The position numbers and the translations under genes were made by a program. From NCBI GenBank assembly GCA_037043235.1, contig JAWRVZ010000042.1:1136001-1200000 (forward strand): a stretch of 64,000 nucleotides of DNA, read 5' to 3'. Of this stretch, positions 1 through 13,200 are shown in pieces. The number at the start of each line of letters is the position of its first letter. The first letter of the stretch is position 1. The DNA is from Rhodeus uyekii (taxonomy: Eukaryota > Chordata > Actinopteri > Cypriniformes > Acheilognathidae). Under the pieces are notes generated by a model. It was not told the origin of the DNA, ran no database searches, and saw only the letters and a program-made list of their open reading frames with translations.

Positions 1-519
1 CTTGGCGTTGCAAGCGCCACTCGACTGTTTGAGACACAGAAAAGCGCTGATGATGATAATATTATTTCAGTAGTTCAGTATCACGATTCGAATCATGTCA
101 AGTGTGTTGTTACACCCCTAATACATGTATGTATGTATGTGTGTGTGTGTTTGTCAATTTAAAGAAATGTCTTGAATATCAGCAATCACTAATTAAAATC
201 GTAATTCACAATCCTGTGTGTGTCCAGGACAGTGTTTTCTAGTGTTTATGGTTAGCAGACGTATCTATTTATAGTGTTTGTATTGTAGCACGTGGGAGGT
301 GTGTGTGTGTGCTGGAAAAGTGAAAGCTCATTCAGTCGAGGGAACCACTCATGAGTCACACTCAAACATGCGGAGCTGGACTGTGAATATTACTATTAGA
401 CACAATACAGTTTGATCTCTGGAATAAACCGCTTGTGCTTTTCTAAACGGGAGATATGGTCATGGTGTGTGTGTGATGATGTTTTGTTCGAGTCTTTTTA
501 AAATGTGATCATACATTTG

Positions 520-655
520 ATGTTTTTATCCAAAGCGACTTGCATTGCATTCAAGAAACACATTGACATTCTAATCAGTTCTTGCTTTCCCTGGGAGTCA
601 AACCCATGAACTTGACGTTGCATGTGCCACTCTCTACTGTTAGAGACACAGGAAA
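520..655 (-). repeat. tRNA-derived SINE copy
   Basis: Read on the minus strand this gives a tRNA-like head with the B-box region GGTTTGACTCC, then a tail containing CAATGCAAGTCGCTTTGG. The same family recurs about a dozen times in the window, mostly in this orientation within arid2. Confidence 0.7.
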
Positions 656-818
656 AGGTTGTTAGAATGGAAATTGTGTATTTGCATATTCTTTTTGCAT
701 TTGACTGGCTGATTAATCGGTCATTGTCTTTGCCGACGACTGAACACACTTTCAAATGAGATACTGTGCAAAAAGTTCTTAGCGTCTTATTTGATATCAT
801 TAAATTCTGCACTAATAT

Positions 819-827
<9 letters not shown>

Positions 828-866
<39 letters not shown>
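828..866. repeat. Poly-A/(TA)n microsatellite in arid2 intron
   Basis: A run of A bases followed by about 34 bases of alternating TA. Confidence 0.9.
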
Positions 867-869
<3 letters not shown>

Positions 870-1239
870 CATATGTAGTTATTGCATTGACTATCAGCTC
901 ACTAAATCTCTTTTATTATCACTCAAAAAAACGTACCAACAAAAACACGTTTTTGTCCTTAGTTTGTGAGGGATGAAGGTTCAGAGCAATATTTCTGTTT
1001 GTGTGGATTTTGCACGGTTGAAGTAAATGACGTTCACACATGCAATCCGTTTCACAAAACATCCTCTCAAATGTTTACAATACTGTTATAACCACTCAGC
1101 TTTTTAAACTGTGTTTACTGGTCAGCAAATAAAGGTCTGGATGTTAAAGTCTTCATGTGTTTTGAATTTCTCCCGGATCTTTAATGTATATATGTCTGTC
1201 GTTCCGTGAGTTGATTGTCTTTTTCCACTCTCTCTGCAG

Positions 1240-4200
1240 TTATTTGGAGAAGTATGAAAAGGTGCATCACTTTGGAGAGGAAGATGAAGAGGAGCAGCCG
1301 GGGAATCCTAAACATTTGCTTCCAATTGGTGCAATACCCACATCATACAACTACCAGCAACACACTGTATCAGGTACAGATGAGCCCGTCTGCTTCTGAG
1401 GCTTGTCACTCTCTCTCACACAAACACTCACTCTCTGTCTCTCACTCACTCACACAAAGATTTAGTGTGTACTGGTGCTGCACCTGTAAAAACTCTGAAT
1501 GAAACCAGTCATTTCAGACAGACTGAGGATATTTCCCTTTATATGAGGTTTGGTATGAGTTGTACATTTTTTCTTGTCCTTTTTCAAATGTTCTATTCTT
1601 CCATTCCCTTTAATAAGCGCCCTTTACCGAGAATAGGCATTAGTTTCTGTGGCCCGAACTGTTTGCATGTTCTTGTACATCTTGAAAGAGGGGGGCGTCT
1701 TAAAGTCAGAACAAAATGGTACTTGGCACAAAAAAACCATCTGATTGTTTGTTTTATGCATTCAATTGTTTGCCATTTGTGAACGCAGAATGAATTGCAT
1801 TGAAAACGAGTTAAGAAAAAATCTACATGAAATTACTGGGAAAATATAAAAGATTTCATAGTGCATTCTTGTTTAAATAATGTGTTGTAAATTCAATTGA
1901 AAAGGCATCCAGTTTGAGTTCATTAAGCCGTTTAAACAGAATCCAGCAAAACAAACACTGAAAATGTTTTTTGGGGGGGGGGGGGGGGAATGAAAGCTAG
2001 TAGGGCCCAAGCAAACACCTAACTTTCATATGCAGATGAAATGAGAAGTTTATATCTGTGTTCTAAATCTTGTTTTGCATGAATCTGAGAACCGTCTCTC
2101 TTTATTTTAACAGACTATCTCCGCCAAAGCTATGGGCTGTCGACGGATTTCGTCCCTCCATCCGATTACAACAAACTGGTGCTGTCTCTCCTGTCTGGGC
2201 TCCCGAACGAGGTTGACTTTGCCATTAACGTGTGTACGCTGCTGTCCAACGAGAGCAAGCATGCCATGCAGCTGGAGAAAGAGCCCAAACTCGTCACGCT
2301 GCTGCTGGCGCACGCCGGAGTCTTCGACGACTGTACGTTTGCCTCTCCATCTACATTCATGCATTGCGTTCAAGAAACACATTGACATTCTAATCAGTTC
2401 TTACTTTCCCTGGGAATCAAACCCATGACCTTGGCGTTGCAAGCACCACACTACTGTTCGAGATCCAGAAAAGCCTTTATTCTTACTAGAGTGTTTGTGG
2501 TGGCAAGTGTGTGTTAACATTTATCTTTTGTGTGTCTTTCAGCATTAGGCAGCTTTTCCGCTGTATTTGGGATAGACTGGCAGGAGAAAACATCACGAGA
2601 CTTTGTGAGGGTAAGAAGATCAGTGCATATTGATTGACTTATTTTAACAGTGCTCTTCTTGTGCTCTTAACTGTCCTGTCTTCACAGTTTTGGAAAGATG
2701 TCATTGAGGACAATGAAGTTAAAGATCTCATCTCAGACAAGAGCTGCACGCCCCAAAGTATGTGTGTGTTTGTGTGTGGGACACTCGTTTCCTTTGATGT
2801 GGTGGCGTAGTTTCACTTTGATTCTTCGAGATGCTTTGCTTCACGCTAGTGTTTCTTTCAGATGGATCTGAGACGAGGAGCGTCTGCACGTCTCTCTTTC
2901 ACCCGGCACGGAGCGTCGGCATCGGAGACATCGAGGGCCAGCGGGTGTTGCAGGTGGCGATGATTCTGAGGAACTTGTCCTTCGAGGAGGCCAACATCAA
3001 ACTCCTGGCAGCTAATCGCACATGTCTGCGCTTCCTCTTGCTGTGTGCGCACTGCTCCTTCATCCAGCTACGGCAGCTGGGCCTCGACACGCTCGGCAAC
3101 GTCGCCGGAGAGGTTCGCTTTTACAGTCTACAAGATCCATCCTTGAGTGTTTTTGTTGGTCAACCTGGAAGTTTGTTTCACACTGGATCCCCTAATGACT
3201 TTTTCTCTTTGACTTTCCAAATAATAAGCACTTTTACACAAGCACTGATACAATCACTCAAAAATATAAATGCAAATAAACAACTGTTTACGAGACTGTA
3301 GGTGCGTCCCAACCAGTAGTGTGTTTATTGTGTCATTTAAGACACGTTTTTTTTTTCAGATTATTCTTTGTAATTGTATCAAAACTCAGTCATTATTGCA
3401 TGCGACTAAAAATTGTATTTGTTATGTGCGACATGATGTTGAATAAGCAAAATTGAGTCAAAGTTTGGCATATATTTCCTCCTGCATTACACAGCATCGC
3501 TCTCTATCTGGATGAGCTTAAATCCGGAGTATATCACACATGTGCACTTCAGTTAGCCAACCTAACACTGGTTAAAACACGCCGGGCACATTTAACATTT
3601 AGGATGATGGAACCGAAATTGCTAAAATGCTCTTTTCTAGGTTTTGGCCTACAAAAATGTCATGCCCCAATTGACTCCATGTGGTTCTGACAGCTGATCT
3701 TTTCTTAAACATGCCTGTTTGCTCCTTTTTTTAAGCTTCAGTTGGATCCAGTTGATTTCCGAACAACGCATCTGATGTTTCACACCATCACAAAATGTTT
3801 GTTGTCAAGGGATCGTTTTCTCAAAATGAGAGGTAAGTCAGTCTCTTTTGGGGGAGATGTTTGTTTAGTGAAAGCTTGCGGAGATGCTAAATATTATTCC
3901 ATTGCGTCCTGCAGCCATGGAAATCTTGGGGAGCCTGAGCAAAGTGGAGGATAACGGCGTCTTGATCTGCGAGTATGTGGATCAGGAGTCGTACCGGGAA
4001 GTCATTGCCCTCCTGACGCTGCCGGACATCATGCTGGTCATCTCCGCTCTGGAGGTTTTGTACCAGCTGGCCGAACTCGGGGAGATCACGTGCTCCAAAA
4101 TCTCCTCCGTGGATAGAAGCATAGGTATCAATTTGAGAAATGCATTCGGCATCGAAATACAGAACCGTTTTATTTTTGCCCAAAACCCAAAATGTTTATT

Positions 4201-7200
4201 TAGTAATCAAGTACATTTTCATTCATGCTTTTATCCAAAGCGACTTGCATTGCGAACCCATGACCTTGGTGTTGTACGCGCCACTCTCTACTGTTTGAGA
4301 TATAGGAAAACCTTTTAATAATCTAAATTCTATTCTATTTAAGTTCCCAGTTCATTTAATTATCAACATCCAAATAAATACATTTAAATTGCAAAAAAAA
4401 ATTGAATGATTTTCTAAAGAGTTTCTACTCAAACCTTTGCTGTAATACTTTGTGACAGGTTTATTCCAAAATACATTAAATTGTGAGGACATCACTAAAA
4501 GTTTGACTGAAATATAATTAATATGTAATATATTGCATTTGCTTAGCAAAATTATCCTCTTTGTACTTTTTTTTTTTTTTGTGTACATTGATGGTTTTCA
4601 GAGGTGAATCTAACGTTGCATGGCATATTTATAACAAGCCGTTTTGTTAATGTCTTATATATTTCAGTAAGTTTTATGGTTCATTTAAACATGCCTTTTA
4701 TTTTTCAATCGTGTTAATTTTGTGCTTTTAACTGGTAGTAGAGAGGAAGAGATGATTGGTTCATGTGTCCCATGAAAACGTTAGAATTTCATTATAAAAT
4801 TGTTCATTTGAAAGCTGAGACTTATTCAGATATTGCAATATATTAGATGACGGGCATTGCAAATAAAGTTCAGCGACTAAAATAACCATCTAGGGATTTT
4901 AGAAACAATTTCTGATCATCAAAATGAGAATCAATTAAAAATGTGAAGTCGATATCAATCTAGCCAGAAGTAGACACCTTTTTTTTTTTTTTTGGTCATT
5001 GCAGAAATTGATGCATAACTCACCATGATGACAGTGAACTGACTAGTTTGTTTTGATGTGTGTCAGATCTTCTAGTACGGTTGGTGTCGGTGGACCTGCA
5101 CACGTTCGGACCCGACGCTCTGACGGCAGTCAAGCTCATCGAGCATCAAGCCTCCAGCTGTCAGGTGTCAGAGGTTCGACCGCAGCTGGTAGAACATGTT
5201 CCCCCTCCTACGCAAGGCACTCCTGGCGCTGGTAAGCAGCACTTGTGATTTCTCAAAAAGAATCACAAGCCCTTTTGGTGGCACGTTATTTTAAGGTGAT
5301 GTAGTTACATTGCGCTTACTCAAATAAGTACTGAGTAACATTAACTACGTCTACATTCATGCATTTTATCAGACACTTTTATCCAAAGCAACTTGCATTG
5401 CATTCAAGAAACACATTGATATTCTAATCCAGGGGTCTCAAACTCAAATGAGCTGGGGGCCACAGATGGCAGAGTTTGGGTGAGGCAGGGCCGCATCAAG
5501 TATTACACAAAAAAAATTTTTTTTCTCAAACGTCATTATTGACAGTTCTTTGACATAAATGGGTTCTTCTGAATATGAACTGTCTTGAACATAAACAGAG
5601 TATTGAAGAACATGAACGGTTCTTCTGAATATGACTTGTCGTCTTGCTGCCAGAGACCTGCAGCGCTTCCTCTCACACAGCTGAGCCACATTTGGCTTGA
5701 GAGAGGAAACAGTTGAGACTCTCAGTATAGCTTGAAGATGATCGTCAGTAAGTAGACCTGGACTTGCACTTACTGAAGATCAAGGTTGATAAAAACTTTC
5801 TCATTATTTTGAGAAACTTTCTCATTTTTTCCAGATACTAAGTCATTATTATGAGAGAATTTCTCATTTTAAGATACTAATTCATTGAGAATCTTTCTCA
5901 TTTTTTCCAGATACAAAGTCATTATGAGAAACCCTCTCATTATTATGACTTAATTATTGTTATGACTATGACCGACATTATTATGACTTTCCTGATGACA
6001 TGAACATCGTAGCATTTGTATATTGTAGAAAATACGGAGATAGGCGACTGCTACCAGGCTGTTAATTATCAGCTGGGACTGTGGGACACCTTTATTTATT
6101 ATATACAAACAATGGAATGCAGCCATGGAGGCGTTATTTACTGGATTTTATTTTCTATATTAACCCCATGGGTTCATCGGGACAACCTAGCCAACACCGA
6201 TGTCCTGTTGACTATGTAACCGGGGTGGGTAACAGAGGCCCCTGATGGGTCAAGACAGACTCTGAAGCGGGATGGCGGCTGGGATCTGGCTGAGTGTCCC
6301 AGCGGAGCTCCAATCCCCTCGGTGACACTGTCAATGGAGCATCGTGTTGGTCGTTAATTTGCAGATTCGTCGTGATAACGTGTCATCCGCATGGATAGTG
6401 GCGATCATATCGCTATCAACTTTTTAGTACAACTTTTAGGTAAATCAGCCCATTTCAAATGATGGAAAAACAAAATACAATCCGTATGACGCTAAATCCA
6501 ATTACAGTAACACTGAGCCGATAACAGTAACACTGACTTTGTCAAGCTCAAAGTCAAACATGCTCAATTTGAAACACAATAAGTAGTAATAATTCTATGA
6601 CGGCTTTGACAAATGTGAAGTTACACGGGCAGCTCCATAGTTGTGAAATGTTTCTCTGTTTGCATCAAGCCCGGCTGATTCCCCGCCCCCGGGAGTCATA
6701 TACTCCACTGTGATTGGTTGGTTTGTACAGCTCCAGCTTGCACGAAACGGGAACCTTCTGCACCCAATGTGGTTAAGCGCTATTCATTCAAAACTCGCAG
6801 GCCGCACTTACATTAAACTTTCATATCGTTTTGCGGGCCGCAGTTGGCCCGTGGGCTGCATGTTTGAAACCCCTGTTCTAATCAGTTCTTGCTTTCCCTG
6901 GGAATCGAACCCATGACCTTGGTGCTGCATTGCGCCACTCTCTACTGTTTGAGACACGGGAAAGCGGAAAACATGCAGAAGTATTTGATAATGCGTCATC
7001 ATTATCAAATACCTCTGCTTTTACAGTCCACACAGTGGAAAATATTTTTGTCTACTTGGGAAAGCATTTAAAAACTGTTTCCGCGGGGCAAAAATGAGTG
7101 TGGACAGGCTGAAACGGAGAGAAAAAGATGCGTTTTCAAACAAAAACGTGTGTTTTGTGTGCACAAGGCTTTAAGATCATTTGAAAATGTCCCACAAAAA

Positions 7201-10200
7201 TGGGTTAGTTGAAATTTTAAATGATTGAGGAATACAGTGAGCAGGAGTTTGTAGTTAGTGTTCACGTTGTGTTTGTGTTTATTGGGTTGCAGTGAACAGG
7301 GCAGCCGTACAGTCAACGCCTCCGCCTGGGATTATGGAAGTAGATGGAGAGAAATTCACAAATCAGTGGTAAGACTCCACGTCTCTCGTTCATGCATCTT
7401 TAAAATCCGTTAAACGTTCTGGTGTTTTATGAATGCTTTCTTCTCTCGGTAGGCTAAATGCTCATTTCGAGGTTCATCCGGACGGGTCGGTCTCTCGCTC
7501 TGAGATGTACTCTGAATATCTGGCGACTTGCAGCAAGATTTCCAGGGGTGGTGTGCTGACATCCAACAACTTCTACAAATGCCTGAGGTGGGATTAATGA
7601 GTGGATGCTGTGATTCTGCACCAAATGGTACACGATGACCTCGAATGGAAAATGAACGCTGTCCTTATGTTTTTCTCAGGACGCTGTTTCCGAATCACAC
7701 GGTGAAGCGTGTTGAGGACACACGGCTAAGTGGGCAGGCTCAAATACATGTGGTTGGTGTGCGAAAGAGGCAGATTCCTCTTCCCGTCCAGCTTTATTAT
7801 CAGCAACAGCAGCAACAGGCCAGTCCTGCACCAGTTCCTAAACATGAAGCCCCTTCAGAAACCCCTCAGGCCCAGTCAGGTAGATATACCGTTTTACTAT
7901 TAGCTAACTGGATTAATTTACAGCAAAAGCGACTTGCATTGCATTCAAGAAACACATTGACATTCTAATCAGTTCTTGCTTTCCTTGGGAGTTGAACCCA
8001 TGACCTTGGCGTTGCATGTACCACTCTCTACTGTTTGACACAGGTTAAAATGTTATAGTGGGTTGTTTGGCAACAGACGGCAAATCATAAATCGCCTTAG
8101 TTCAAAACGCATTAAATGTTCATGAATGGTCATTGAAACTTTTTTTTACATTAATATTAACATAGTGCCTTTTGAAATCTTGTTTTAATTTTTCTTATAT
8201 TTTAGTAATAAAAAAAATTGAATTCATAAAACTTTAACAGTTCATTCATATTTAATGTGTTATTTTTTTTGTTTTTGTTTTAAATTTTTCTGGATTCGGT
8301 TTTGATTTTAATTCAAATCTATCCAAAGTGGATAATCGAATGATAAATGTGTAACTTTAATCTTTTAAAATTTTTAGCAAGTGCTACACAACAGGTTTGT
8401 GGTTTAAATCAAAACCTGGATGAAAATGTGTAGTTATACAGTAAATTCCACTTTTATTACTGGGTTCTGTAATTGTCTGTTTTCTGGATCGCTGAAAAAA
8501 GGGCCCTAGAAAATGGTCTTTAATCACACATTTAATGCCAGTGATACAGGGATTATTATTTAGGGTTAGGTTGTAAGAATGACATTTTGTAATTACACAC
8601 AATTGTAAGAATGAAACGAAGTCCTTTTAGTGTTGAATATGATGAGCCAATTGCATCTTGTTTGTTTCTGCAGCGCTGCCCCCTGGTGTGGGCGGGCATC
8701 TCGTCCGAGCACCAGCACCAAGCCTTACTGCCGGCCAGGCAGCACCACAGGTGGCCTTCACCATGCACGGATCGTCACACGCCAATGCTCCCAGTGCTCC
8801 TGCGCCAGCCCCGACTGTTCCTCGACTCCCAATGAACCCGCCAGGACAAGCAGCACTTCCCCCTTGCACTCCGGCCACCGCCCCAGTTCCCATACGACCC
8901 AATGACATCCTCAAAACGGCCATGATCCAGAGCTCCATCCCCACGGCATCTGCAGTTCCCAACCACAGCGGCTGCCCTACCCAGCAGCCCTTGCTCCATC
9001 ACGCCCCTCTCACTCTGATCCAGCAGGGGCCGGCGCCCCAGGGACATGTATTTACAGGTCGAGTTCAAGGAGTTTGTACTTCGGTGGCCCAGCAACGCTC
9101 CCAAGAGGCCGTGGTGCTCGCACCGCCTCAATATGTGAGTGCGCCATGCACTTCCTTAATGGCAGGAGGGCAGGTTGTCACTGTTGCAGGTGTGACTAGC
9201 ACTCGCGTTGCATTTCAAAACATCGCCCCCAAACCAGCACCTCAAGCGCAGTCGCCACAACCTCAACAGCAAACACAACAGCAAAGCCTAGTCATCGTCA
9301 GTCCCAATCAACAACCCAACACCGCATTTGCCCCAGCCATTCATCAAATCGTACTAACCAACCCTAGTCCTCAGACCATCCAGCCGCAGCCCATGGTGTC
9401 TCCCACTTCTCCAAACACACCGGTCCCCAACCCTGCTCCGACCCAGCCACACACAGTCAGCCAGATGCTGTCCGTCAAGCGGCAGTTTCAGCAGACACCG
9501 CCCGCTCCTCCACCCCCGGCCCAACCTACCTCCACAGAATCCAGTCTGATCAAACAATTACTACTTCCGAAACGTGGTCCTTCCACCCCTGGCGGAAAAC
9601 TCATTCTCCCCGCTCCGCAAGTTCCCACTCCGGCGAGCACCAGGGCGCCCAGTCCACAAGTTGTGTACCAGGTGACCAACAGCGGTGCAGTGCCACCTCA
9701 ACCGCAGTTGAACGTGCAGCTTATGCAGAGTCCTGGCACCGTTCCCATCTCCATCCTACCAGGCCAGATCATTTCCACCTCCACCCCTGGCACGCTCCTG
9801 CAGGCTGCACCCAGTAACCAAGTTACCTTCACTGTTGTGCCAAACTCTGGCTTCCCCGGCCAGGGAGCACAGACCCCGCCCACAATCGGCTTGCAGTTGA
9901 CTCCACCTCTGCCAATTGCAGGAGCCACGCCCATTCCACCTTTCCGAGGTGACAAAATCATCTGCCAAAAGGAGGAGGAGGCCAAGGATGCCACAGGACT
10001 GCACGTGCATGAACGCAAAATCGAGGTCATGGAGAACAACTCTGTCGCCGACGGTTCGGCTAAAGCCAGCAACGGGGAATCGGCAGAGGTGGATGGACCG
10101 AAGCTGCTCAACGGGAGGAAATTTGACTCAAGTCTACCTCCATACCACTCAGGGAACAGCCAAGCAGAGGCTGTGCAGGCGCCGAACGGCCCTGCAACAC

Positions 10201-13200
10201 AGGGCGGCAGCGAAGGCTCTACAAAGCAGACGCCCTGCGACCCTAAAAGGCTAATGGTGAACGGGGTGTGTGACTTTGAGCGATTGGACGCTGGTTCCCA
10301 TCCGAGCAAAAACATTCCAAATCATAAGGCTTCCAAACACATGGGGAACGGTGAGGTGTTGTCGCCTCATGGGGCTTTCGGACTCACGGACTCTCTTGCT
10401 GCTCCTCAGCAGGACACTGCCAAAGCAGAGCAGGCAGAACGCCTGGCCAACGGGCCCAGCCACGGTGCCGAGATATCCAACGGCCCAAACTCAGAGACAT
10501 TGGGCACGAGGCAACAGCACCCACCTCATAACCACTCCCCACCTCCGCCCGTTTCCGAGCCGCCTCCGGCTAATGGCACCATGGAGAGTCGGCCGCTGAA
10601 GAGACCGCTGGAGGACGGGGATCGAGGTACCTCCGGAATTCCCACAAAAATGGGTGTACGGATAGTGACCATCAGCGACCCAAACAATGCTGGCAACAGC
10701 GCCACCATGGTGGCCGTGCCGGCGGGCGCAGACCCAAGCACAGTAGCAAAAGTAGCAATAGAGAATGCAGCACAGCAGAGACCAAGTGTGCCCTCGCCGC
10801 TTCCTGAAACCAATGCTCAGGTAATGTAGTTCTGCGTCTTCTGGCTTTATCCAGTGTTCATGTGTGCATGTTTAAATAACATTGCAGTACAAAACAATTG
10901 TCTTTATGTGCTCTTAAGTTGAATGTTTTGCCCTATTCACCTGTAGTGTCTGGCCTGAACAGAAACAGAAGTTGTTGTTGGTTTATTTTTCCATGTGGTT
11001 TGAACAGACGTCAACTTCCCAGTTGGGATATTAGGGTGAATCTCATGAAAATTGCTGTAATGGCAGTTGCAGGAGAAACGGCCTCTCATGCAACCGATCT
11101 TAATTTATTTTCCAATCTTATTTTTATTTTTTGTTTTTTGAACTGAGATGTGACCCGTATGTCCTTTTCTCTTCTTTTCATTGCACATGATGTATAACTC
11201 CTGCACACTCCTGAACTTGCATCATTATGAAATTTTACTAGCAACCTTTCAGTCTATCGACCTTCAAGTCAAGTGAAAGTGTCAGCAAATTTCAAAACAC
11301 CCGTTACAGTCGATTAAAAAGAAAGCGCTTCATTATACATCCAAAAGAAGTGCCCAGTTTTTGTGGCGAGTTCATATTGAACTTTTATACGACGCATGTG
11401 TGAATAATTCAGTGTTCAGGTGAATAATTCAAGGCACTATATTTTCTATTTCTTGCAATGAAATGTATTGCAATTACATTTATGCATTTATCATACGCTT
11501 TTATCCATACGCATTTAAGAAACATATTGACATTCTAATCAGTTCCTGCTTTCCCTGGGAATTGAACCCATGACCTTGGTGTTGCAAGCCATTCAAAAAA
11601 TTTGCATTAAGAAAATAAGAGCAATAACACGAAGTAAAACATGCAAATTTACACCGTGCTTGTCTATTATTTTTATAATTATGTGCCATAGTTGATGTAT
11701 TCAGAATGTATTATTAATTTTATATGAACTTGTTAACATTCATCTGTGCAGCAGCCAATGTCAGTTCAGACTCCGCCTCCAGTGGATCCGACTGCACCGG
11801 GAGCCAATCAGAGCTCTCCAGCTCCCGCCCTCTCTCCGGATCAAGCTCGCAAACCTGGACAGAACTTTAAATGTCTGTGGCAAGCATGCAAACGGTAGGA
11901 ACACGAGATGTGCTGTTGTTTAATAGATGCTGTTCTTGCCGAGGATGGTTAATGGTGACTAACACTTGTGTAACGGGATGCGTTTCAGGTGGTTTGACAC
12001 GCCGTCGCAGGTGTTTTACCATGCAGCTACCCATCATGGCAGTAAAGATGTGTACCCAGGGCAGTGCCAGTGGGAGGGCTGTGAACCGTTTCCTCGACAG
12101 AGACTATCCTTCATCACACACCTGCAGGCAAGATCCGGTCTTTCTCTTTTTATTGATGTAGTGATAGTGACATCTGTTTCTGCTGACTGGTCAAACATAT
12201 GGAATATTTAAGAGACTTGAAAGAAGTCTGTTCTGCTCAGCAAGGCTGGGTTTATTTGATCAAAAACAATGAAATGTTGTTTCAATGTAAAACAGCTGTT
12301 TTCTATGTGAATATATAGTAAAGTGTAATTTATTCCTGTGATTAAAGCTGAATTTATTAGATCATAAATACAGTAAAACAGTGTAATATTATATCAATGT
12401 AAAACAGCTGTTTTCTATGTGAATATATGGTAAAGTGTCATTTATTTCTGTGATTAAAGCTGTATTTTCAGCATCATTACTCCAGTCTTCAGTGTCACAT
12501 GATATAATGATTTGCTGCTCAACAAACATTTGATTATCAGTCTTGAAAACCGTTGAGCTCCTTCCTAATTTTGTGGAAACCATGATACACTATGAACGTT
12601 TAATGTAGGATTTAAGGAAAAAAAGCAAAGATGCATTACATTTATTATGATTTGCATTTCAAATAAATGCTTTTTTTATGCCATCAAAGAATCCGGAGTC
12701 ATATGGAATAAAACTGATGCTGAGTTTCCACAAAAATATGAAGCACGCAACCGTTAATGGTTAATTTTCAACCCTGATAATAATCGTTACTATTGCTTGA
12801 GCAGCAAATCATCATATTAGAAAGATTTGTGAAGGATTTTTAAATGAATTCAAAAAGAAAAGTTATTTTTAATTGTACTATTTCACAATATCACCGTCTT
12901 TTTGATCAAACAAATTGGTGAGCATAAGAGACTTCTTTTTAACTTTTTCCAGTAGTGTATGTGTGCGTTTTCCTAATCCCAGTTTGTTTTGCAGGATAAG
13001 CACTGCTCGAGGGAAGCTCTCACAGCCGCGCTCAAACTGGAGGAGCAAACGCAAGGCAGCAACCCCAACACTTCCAAGTGCGTACGGCTCCTTTAGCTCT
13101 TCTCGCTTCCGGTTGTAGATGATTGTGATGGACATGTTGTGTGTGTATGTGCAGGTCTCCTCCAGCGGCGGTCAGCAGTCCTCCACCTCCTCCCAGACCG

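Larger units (their letters stand above)
1..1239 (+). other. arid2: arid2 intron upstream of first visible exon
   Basis: No coding sequence is visible here. The ARID-domain exons and the start codon must lie to the left of the window. The stretch holds a truncated SINE copy at the very edge, a second SINE copy at about 525-655, a poly-A plus (TA)n tract at about 820-866, and ends in a pyrimidine-rich tract and the CAG acceptor at 1237-1239. Confidence 0.7.

Noticed and set aside
5444..6219. Possible transposase inside the hAT element.
   Set aside because: Open frames are under 85 codons and show no hAT dimerisation or catalytic motifs; the element is non-autonomous.
8627..10813. Several long frames antisense and out of frame to the large arid2 exon.
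   Set aside because: Shadow frames from the G+C-rich, Pro/Gln-rich coding exon; only the plus-strand frame matches ARID2 and keeps splice phase.
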